Shown: piece after piece, positions 59,505 to 64,000 of the stretch
Position numbering within the stretch: position 1 is the first letter of the stretch
Layout of the letters: each line of letters opens with the position of its first letter
Assembly: GCA_041402045.1 (NCBI GenBank)
Contig: JAWKSZ010000015.1
Span: forward strand, 1 to 64,000
Direction: 5' to 3'
Source: JAGQRJ01 sp041402045
Lineage (GTDB): Bacteria > Planctomycetota > J058
DNA length: 64,000 nt
Notes under the pieces: generated by a model
The model's input: only the letters and a program-made list of their open reading frames with translations
Told to the model about the DNA's origin: nothing
Databases searched by the model: none
Translations under genes and position numbers: made by a program

Positions 59505-61346
59505 ATGGCGATCCAGCTCTTCTGCACCAACTGCGGCAACCCGCTGATCGTCCCCACCAAGCTCGCCGGTCGCCGCCTGGGCTGTGGGTCCTGCCAAGAG
59601 GTCAACGTCGTCCCCGACCTCTCCGACGTAGAGCAGGTCCCCGACGACCAGATCGGACGCTCAGGACGCTACGAGCTGATCGAGGGCGACGCCCCCGGAG
59701 GCTCGGGCAAGAAGGCCAAGAAGAAGGGCAAGAAGCCCAAGGATCAAAAGCCCACCCGCTGCACGACCTGCGGCGCCATGGTCCCCGCCGGGGACCCGAT
59801 CTGCTGCGCCTGCGGGACCGAGGTGGTCGCCGGCGGCGCCAACGTGCCGATCGGGCTGATCTCGCTGGTGCTGGTCGCGCTGCTCGTCGGCGGCGGCGGC
59901 TTCGGGCTCTACCGCTTCACCCGCCCCGGGTCCCTGACCGAGTCTGGCCGCGAGGCCCTCGAGCTGGGCAACGCCGGTGAGGCGATCAAGGCCTTCCAGG
60001 AGGCGCTGACCTACGACCCGGACTACGCCCCCGCGGTGATCGGGCTCGTGCGCGCCGCTGAGCAGGCGCGCAACTCGGCCCTGCTCCAGCGACACCTCGA
60101 CCGCGCGATCAAGCTCTGCGAGGACCCGCTCCAGCGCGCGGACATGCGCGTGGTCTACGCCGAGCAGCTCCTTGCCCTCGGCCGCCACCGCGACGCCTAC
60201 AACCAGTGCGTCGACGCCCAGGACGAGGACCCCGCGGTCAAGGGCGCCGACGCGCTCCTGGGCCTGGCCTCGGTCGAGCTCGGGGAGACCCAAGAGGCGA
60301 TCACCTACCTGCAGAAGGCGCTCAAGGCCGAACCCCAGAGCGAGCGGGTGGCCTACGCCCTGGCCACGCTCCTGGCCGAAGCGGACCGCGCGCAGGAGGC
60401 CGTGGGCCCGGCCCAGGTCGCGGCCGAGGGCGCGCCCGACGACCCCGAGCGCTGGCTGCTCCTGGCCGACCTCCGCGACCGCCTCAAGCAGCGCGGCCCC
60501 GCTCGGCAGGCGCTGAAGAAGGTGATCGAGCTCGACCCCAAGCGCTCGCTGGCGCACTCGCTCCTGGCGCAGCTCTACCTGCTCGACGGCAACACCGACG
60601 GCGCGCTGAAGTCCGCGAGCGCCGCCCGCGACCTCAGCCCCGAGGACCCGCAGGCCAGCCTGGCGGTAGCCCAGGTGCTCTTCGCTCAGGGCAAGTTCCC
60701 CGACGCGATCAACGAGCTGGGCCGCATGTTCCGGCTCAAGGAGAAGCTGACCGAGGCCCGCGAAGCGGAGGCTCGGCTGCTCCAGCGCAAGGCGCTGCTC
60801 AAGGTCGGCAAGGGGAAGACCGAGGTGCTCCAGCCCGTGCTCGAGGCGCTCGAGACCCTGGGCGAGCGCGACAACTACCTGGAGCTGGCCCAGATCGCGC
60901 TCGATCACGACGCCTACCCCGTGGCCGAAGAGGTCCTGGGGCGAGCCGTGGCGAAGTACGAGCGCGACTACGAAGCCCGGGTGCTCCTGGCCAAGACCTT
61001 CCTCCTCCAGGAGTCCGCCCGCGAGCGCCTCTCGGCCAAGATCCGCACCCAGCTCGACGCGGCCATGGAGATCGACCGCTCCCGCCCGGAGGCGCACCTG
61101 CTCCTGGGCAACTTCTACCTGGACGAGGGCGACCGCGAGCAGGCAGTCACGACCTACGCCAGCGGGCTGACCTCGGCCCCGGACGCGGTGAAGCTCCTCG
61201 CCGCCCACGGCACCCTGTGCATCGAGCTCAAGCGCTGGGACGAGGCGCTCGCGAGCCTCGAGCGCCTGAAGAAGCTCGACCCGGGCTACGACGGGATCTC
61301 GAACCTGATCAAGCGCGCCGAAGAGGGTCGCTTCTACGATCAGTAG
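59505..61346 (+). CDS. Zinc-ribbon/TPR membrane protein
   Basis: 613 residues from ATG 59505. Two zinc ribbons (LFCTNCGNPLIVPTKLAG with LGCGSCQEVNVV, and TRCTTCGAMVPAGDPICCAC), separated by a KKAKKKGKKPK stretch. A membrane helix (GLISLVLVALLVGGGGFGLY, about 130-150) and then about ten TPR-like units on the outside (AGEAIKAFQEALTYDPDYAP, LGETQEAITYLQKALKAEPQ, KRWDEALASLERLKKLDPGY). It may organise a protein complex at the membrane. It diverges from the neighbouring TPR gene with about 155 bases between them, so the two could share control. An AT-richer TTAGAAT at 59491-59497 is a possible -10 box. Confidence 0.88.
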   Translation: MAIQLFCTNCGNPLIVPTKLAGRRLGCGSCQEVNVVPDLSDVEQVPDDQIGRSGRYELIEGDAPGGSGKKAKKKGKKPKDQKPTRCTTCGAMVPAGDPICCACGTEVVAGGANVPIGLISLVLVALLVGGGGFGLYRFTRPGSLTESGREALELGNAGEAIKAFQEALTYDPDYAPAVIGLVRAAEQARNSALLQRHLDRAIKLCEDPLQRADMRVVYAEQLLALGRHRDAYNQCVDAQDEDPAVKGADALLGLASVELGETQEAITYLQKALKAEPQSERVAYALATLLAEADRAQEAVGPAQVAAEGAPDDPERWLLLADLRDRLKQRGPARQALKKVIELDPKRSLAHSLLAQLYLLDGNTDGALKSASAARDLSPEDPQASLAVAQVLFAQGKFPDAINELGRMFRLKEKLTEAREAEARLLQRKALLKVGKGKTEVLQPVLEALETLGERDNYLELAQIALDHDAYPVAEEVLGRAVAKYERDYEARVLLAKTFLLQESARERLSAKIRTQLDAAMEIDRSRPEAHLLLGNFYLDEGDREQAVTTYASGLTSAPDAVKLLAAHGTLCIELKRWDEALASLERLKKLDPGYDGISNLIKRAEEGRFYDQ

Positions 61347-61932
61347 GCGGCGCGGCTCCGCCACCGCACCGACACGCGGCGCAGGTTCGCCACCTCTTTC
61401 TCCCTGACGACGTGCTGCGAAGGCCCTCCCCTCCGAGAGGTGGGCTGCTCCCCTACCCGGGATGGGAGAGCGGGTCGGCGTCGCCAGTAGACGCCGCCTC
61501 GCTGAGCGAGCGCGGGTAGATGCTCTTGACCGCAAAGGGCGCGAAGGACGCAAAGGTTCGCAAAGTCTCGCAATTCAGTAGCGCGGTGTGGGCCCGGAGG
61601 CAAGGGACGCTCCGCCCTGGATCTGCGTCTCGTGACGGAGGGTGGTCCGCGGAGCTACTCCCTTCCTTCCAGCGACACGTTCGCTCGCTCGCGCATCAGA
61701 GGCCGAGACGTGCGGCTGGGCCGCGCTCCCGCGCCCTTTGCGCTCCTTTGCGGTAACCTTTGCGCACTCTGCGGCTCAAAGCGCATTCACCTGCCCTCTG
61801 CCCGCGGACTCGCGCGCGTGCTGATCCTTCCTCGCGCAGGGGCAGGGGCAGGGCAGAGCAGAGCAGAGCGCCACCAACCGCACACGGGCGGCGAGCAGGG
61901 CTCGCCGCCGTCGTGGGTCGATCGACCGTCGC
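61347..61932. other. Gene-free interval with an inverted-repeat element
   Basis: 586 bases between convergent ends. It contains the element at 61529-61765. Short open frames here (for example TAKGAKDAKVRKVSQ) are translations of that element, not genes. The last 130 bases show GGGGCAGGGGCAGGGCAGAG simple repeats (about 61839-61866). Confidence 0.75.
61529..61765. repeat. Imperfect inverted-repeat element related to 52019-52168
   Basis: The left arm (61529-61566: ACCGCAAAGGGCGCGAAGG then ACGCAAAGGTTCGC) and the right arm (61731-61765: GCGCCCTTTGCGCTCCTTTG then CGGTAACCTTTGCG) are inverted versions of GCAAAGG-type nine-base units. Pairing is partial and out of register. The centre is about 165 bases. 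Confidence 0.65.
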
Positions 61933-63006
61933 CTAGCGCGGGAGCGCGCGCAGCGGCTGCCCGGCGGGGACGCCGAGGGGCATGTTCACCTGGGGCACCG
62001 GCTGACCGTTGAGGCCGGGCTGGGTGGGGAGCCGGGGAACCGGACCCTTCCAGGTCAGCGAGGGGCCGGCCACCGCGGGGGCGGTCGGGGTCACGCGAGG
62101 CACGGGGCTCCCGGCGTTGGTGTTGGTGCCCGGGCGCAGGGTCCCGCTCTGGCCGCCGCGGTTCTGGCTGAGGAACAGGTCGTCGAGGCGCCGGCTGCTC
62201 CCGAGGCCCGAGCCGCGGACCGCGGCGCGCACGCGCTCGTCGGCGTAGGCGCGGAGGTTGGGGTCCGTGCGCCCGAGGAGCATGGCGTCCGAGCGCGCCT
62301 TGAGCTCGTTGATCCGCGCCATGGCCAGGGTGCGCTTGAGCTCGCTGCCGGCCACGGTGCCCACGGTCTTGAGCAGGTTGGTCAAGATCCGCTGCCAGAA
62401 GCTGTAGTGTCCCTCGCCGTCACCGAGCGGGGGCTCGTCGCCGAACTGGCGGTGCGCGATGTACTCGCGCTCGCGGACGGGGTCGCCGATCGTCGGGGGG
62501 TGGTCGTAGGGCTTGTCGCTCATGGCGTCGCCCACGACGTCGATGTTCCCGGTCAGGCCCGGCAGGCTCACGCCCTGCTCCTCGGCCAGGCGGCGGACCT
62601 CCTGGCTGGCGCGGTCGGCGTCGCGACGCGCGCTCTCGACGGCGCGCTCCTGGTGCTCGGGGGGCAGGGAGTCGAAGCCGTCGAGCTCCTCCACCACGTT
62701 CTCGGCGTCCACGCCCAGCTCGGAGGCGGCGTCGTCTAGCTCACGCTGGATCTTGGGGTCCTCGGGGATCGCGACCTGCTGCTCGGCGCCCCGCGGCTCC
62801 TCGGTGAGGGCGTCGATCTCGTCGTCGGCCGGGCCCTGCTGCTGGGGCAGGCCCTGCTGCGGCGGGCCCTGTTGCGGCGGACCTTGTTGCGGGGTCCCTT
62901 GCTCGATCGGGTCGTCGAGGAGGTCGTCCAGCTCGTCCTGGGCGGAGGAGAAGCCAGCCCCTCCCACCACGAACGCCGCCGTCAAGAGCCACAGGTGCCA
63001 ACGCAT
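61933..63006 (-). CDS. Secreted Gln/Pro-rich protein of unknown function
   Basis: 357 residues from ATG 63006 behind GGAGG. Signal peptide LWLLTAAFVVGGAGFSSAQ, then acidic DELDDLLDDPIEQG and PQQGP repeats (about residues 40-60). A helical middle (ELDDAASELGVDAENVVEEL, LPPEHQERAVESARRDADRA), a region HYSFWQRILTNLLKTVGTV with ELKRTLAMARINELKAR, and a Pro-rich end. I recognise no domain. It is divergent from the lipoprotein gene at 63.2 kb. Confidence 0.78.
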   Translation of the reverse strand: MRWHLWLLTAAFVVGGAGFSSAQDELDDLLDDPIEQGTPQQGPPQQGPPQQGLPQQQGPADDEIDALTEEPRGAEQQVAIPEDPKIQRELDDAASELGVDAENVVEELDGFDSLPPEHQERAVESARRDADRASQEVRRLAEEQGVSLPGLTGNIDVVGDAMSDKPYDHPPTIGDPVREREYIAHRQFGDEPPLGDGEGHYSFWQRILTNLLKTVGTVAGSELKRTLAMARINELKARSDAMLLGRTDPNLRAYADERVRAAVRGSGLGSSRRLDDLFLSQNRGGQSGTLRPGTNTNAGSPVPRVTPTAPAVAGPSLTWKGPVPRLPTQPGLNGQPVPQVNMPLGVPAGQPLRALPR

Positions 63007-63206
63007 ACGATCCTCCAGTCCCATGGAGTGCAAGATGAGTGCCAGCATAGCGGACGGATAACCCTCGTGTAACCCCTGGGAGGGCGACGCCACTCTGCGC
63101 CATACGTCCCCCCGATCCTGGGAGCTGAGACGAACCGTGAGACGACCTTGACCCTTACGGCGGCGCGGGATAGGGTCGGGGCGCGCGCCTGGAGGCCATC
63201 CCCCGC

Positions 63207-63746
63207 ATGCGACACCTCGCCCTGCTCTCCCTCGCCGTCCTCGCCGGCTGCTTCACCACGACGACCGAGAAGGTCGAGGTTCGCCGGACCGAGGCCGAGC
63301 TGGCCCGCGCCCGCGAGCAGCAGACCCAGACCCAGGAGACCGTGCGCGAGCGGCTCTACGAGGCCAACCAGAAGCGGCGCCTGGACCGCGAGCTGTTCGC
63401 CCGCGAGAGCCGGCGCACCGAGGACCTGAAGGAGCTGCGCGCGTTCCTGGACCGCGTCCCCGACGACCCCTGGACCGACTACGAAGAGGACCGGCGCCGC
63501 TCGTTCTATCGGCACTGGGCCGGGGTCAGGCAGCCCCTGCCGCCCCTGGTGGCCGAGGACAGCGGCCCTCCGGGCTGGATCGGACCCAAGCTCCCCGGCG
63601 CCGAGGCCGGCGGCACCCCGATCGTCGAAGGCCTGGGCGAGGAGGAAGAGGGCGTCGGCCCCGCCGCCGGTGAAGAGGGCGGCGAGGACGAGTACGGCGA
63701 CGAGTACGGCGACGACGAGGAAGAGGGCAGCTACGACGACTACTGA
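63207..63746 (+). CDS. Lipoprotein with coiled coil and acidic tail
   Basis: 179 residues from ATG 63207. Lipobox LALLSLAVLAGC, a coiled-coil stretch (VRRTEAELARAREQQTQTQE, RRLDRELFARESRRTEDLKE), the segment DDPWTDYEEDRRRSFYRHW and a tail of Glu/Gly/Asp/Tyr (EYGDEYGDDEEEGSYDDY). No family recognised. It probably faces the periplasm, anchored by lipid. Confidence 0.78.
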   Translation: MRHLALLSLAVLAGCFTTTTEKVEVRRTEAELARAREQQTQTQETVRERLYEANQKRRLDRELFARESRRTEDLKELRAFLDRVPDDPWTDYEEDRRRSFYRHWAGVRQPLPPLVAEDSGPPGWIGPKLPGAEAGGTPIVEGLGEEEEGVGPAAGEEGGEDEYGDEYGDDEEEGSYDDY

Positions 63747-63780
63747 GTCGCCCGACCTGCGCTGAGCTGCGCGCGGACCC

Positions 63781-64000
63781 TCAGCTCGGCTTGGGGGCGT
63801 TGAAGTCCTTCGCCGTGAGCCCGTGCTTGCGCATCATCTTGTGGAAGCTCGAGCGCACGATCCCCGCCTCGGCGGACGCCCGGGTCACGTTGCCGCCGTT
63901 GCGGCTGAGCACCGACTTCAGGTACTCCTTGGCGAAGGTCGTCTTGGCGTCGGCGTAGTTGACCTCGAACAGCTTCGAGATCCCGTGGCTGACCTGGCCG
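63781..64000 (-). CDS. C-terminal Fis-type DNA-binding end of a regulator (partial)
   Basis: The start lies beyond the window. The 72 visible codons end at TGA 63783-63781 and read LFEVNYADAKTTFAKEYLKS, VLSRNGGNVTRASAEAGIVR, SSFHKMMRKHGL. This is the Fis-type helix-turn-helix that closes NtrC-family (sigma54-dependent) activators: NGGNVTRASAEAGI and RSSFHKMMRKHGL match the family pattern. Whether the missing part has the AAA+ and receiver domains cannot be seen. Confidence 0.8.
   Translation of the reverse strand, partial: GQVSHGISKLFEVNYADAKTTFAKEYLKSVLSRNGGNVTRASAEAGIVRSSFHKMMRKHGLTAKDFNAPKPS

Noticed and set aside
61519..61800. Small protein-coding genes such as TAKGAKDAKVRKVSQ
   Set aside because: They are translations of the inverted-repeat element with no ribosome site.
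1..64000. tRNA, rRNA, insertion sequences or prophage genes
   Set aside because: No CCA-ended cloverleaf, rRNA core sequence, transposase or phage motif was recognised in the intergenic regions or frames.

Overview
The window comes from a very GC-rich bacterium, most likely a member of the Planctomycetota. This is an inference from gene content: a groEL-groES-groEL-dnaJ-grpE chaperone block, a MoxR-DUF58-VWA (Bat-like) operon, several Ser/Thr kinases and FHA proteins, a dispersed set of type II secretion/type IV pilus-like parts, many zinc-ribbon/TPR membrane proteins, and palindromic intergenic elements of the AKDAKD type. I found no rRNA, tRNA, CRISPR array, transposase, prophage or plasmid backbone.

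Layout. 1-2.9 kb: end of a hybrid histidine kinase and a CxxC lipoprotein, then a tandem-repeat desert (2.98-3.53 kb). 3.6-9.0 kb (minus): grpE, dnaJ, groEL2, groES, groEL1, with a stem-loop behind each groEL. 9.2-11.3 kb (plus): an FHA protein with about 18 threonine-containing repeats, then a 42-bp repeat array. 11.8-21.1 kb (minus): moxR, DUF58, a BatD/DUF4381-like protein, two VWA proteins, a small membrane protein and a 1264-residue membrane-anchored protein; most junctions overlap (GTGA/ATGA). 21.2-24.1 kb: secreted proteins, one made of Gly/Arg/Gln repeats, and a small VWA protein. 24.2-30.4 kb (minus): HAMP protein, GAF-PilB ATPase, acidic-repeat protein and a receiver-kinase fusion. 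30.7-39.9 kb (plus): a Ser/Thr kinase with 22 twelve-residue repeats, a membrane protein, GspK/GspC/PilM-PilN/GspM-like genes, cysteine desulfurase and prmA. 39.9-44.2 kb (minus): sodC, a Cys-rich lipoprotein, a methyltransferase, a zinc-ribbon protein and a kinase. 44.2-47.6 kb (plus): hrpB and a second FHA protein. 47.9-59.3 kb (minus): uvrA, an ion channel, crcB, a peptidase lipoprotein, a HEAT-repeat protein and a TPR protein. 59.5-64 kb: a zinc-ribbon/TPR protein, a repeat element, two envelope proteins and the end of a Fis-type regulator.

The unifying theme is protein phosphorylation joined to envelope machinery: three Ser/Thr kinases (one fused to a receiver domain), two FHA proteins, an assembly ATPase and matching inner-membrane assembly proteins lie within 40 kb. 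A link between the FHA repeat tail and the kinases is inference only.

Reading quality is uneven. The histidine kinase, grpE, dnaJ, both FHA genes, the BatD-like gene, the GRQ-rich gene and the TPR gene at 56-59 kb carry frame changes. Several can be traced to one-base losses in C runs, and in the first FHA gene almost every repeat spacer is one base short. I therefore treat these as probable consensus errors rather than pseudogenes, and give coordinates for the reconstructed genes.
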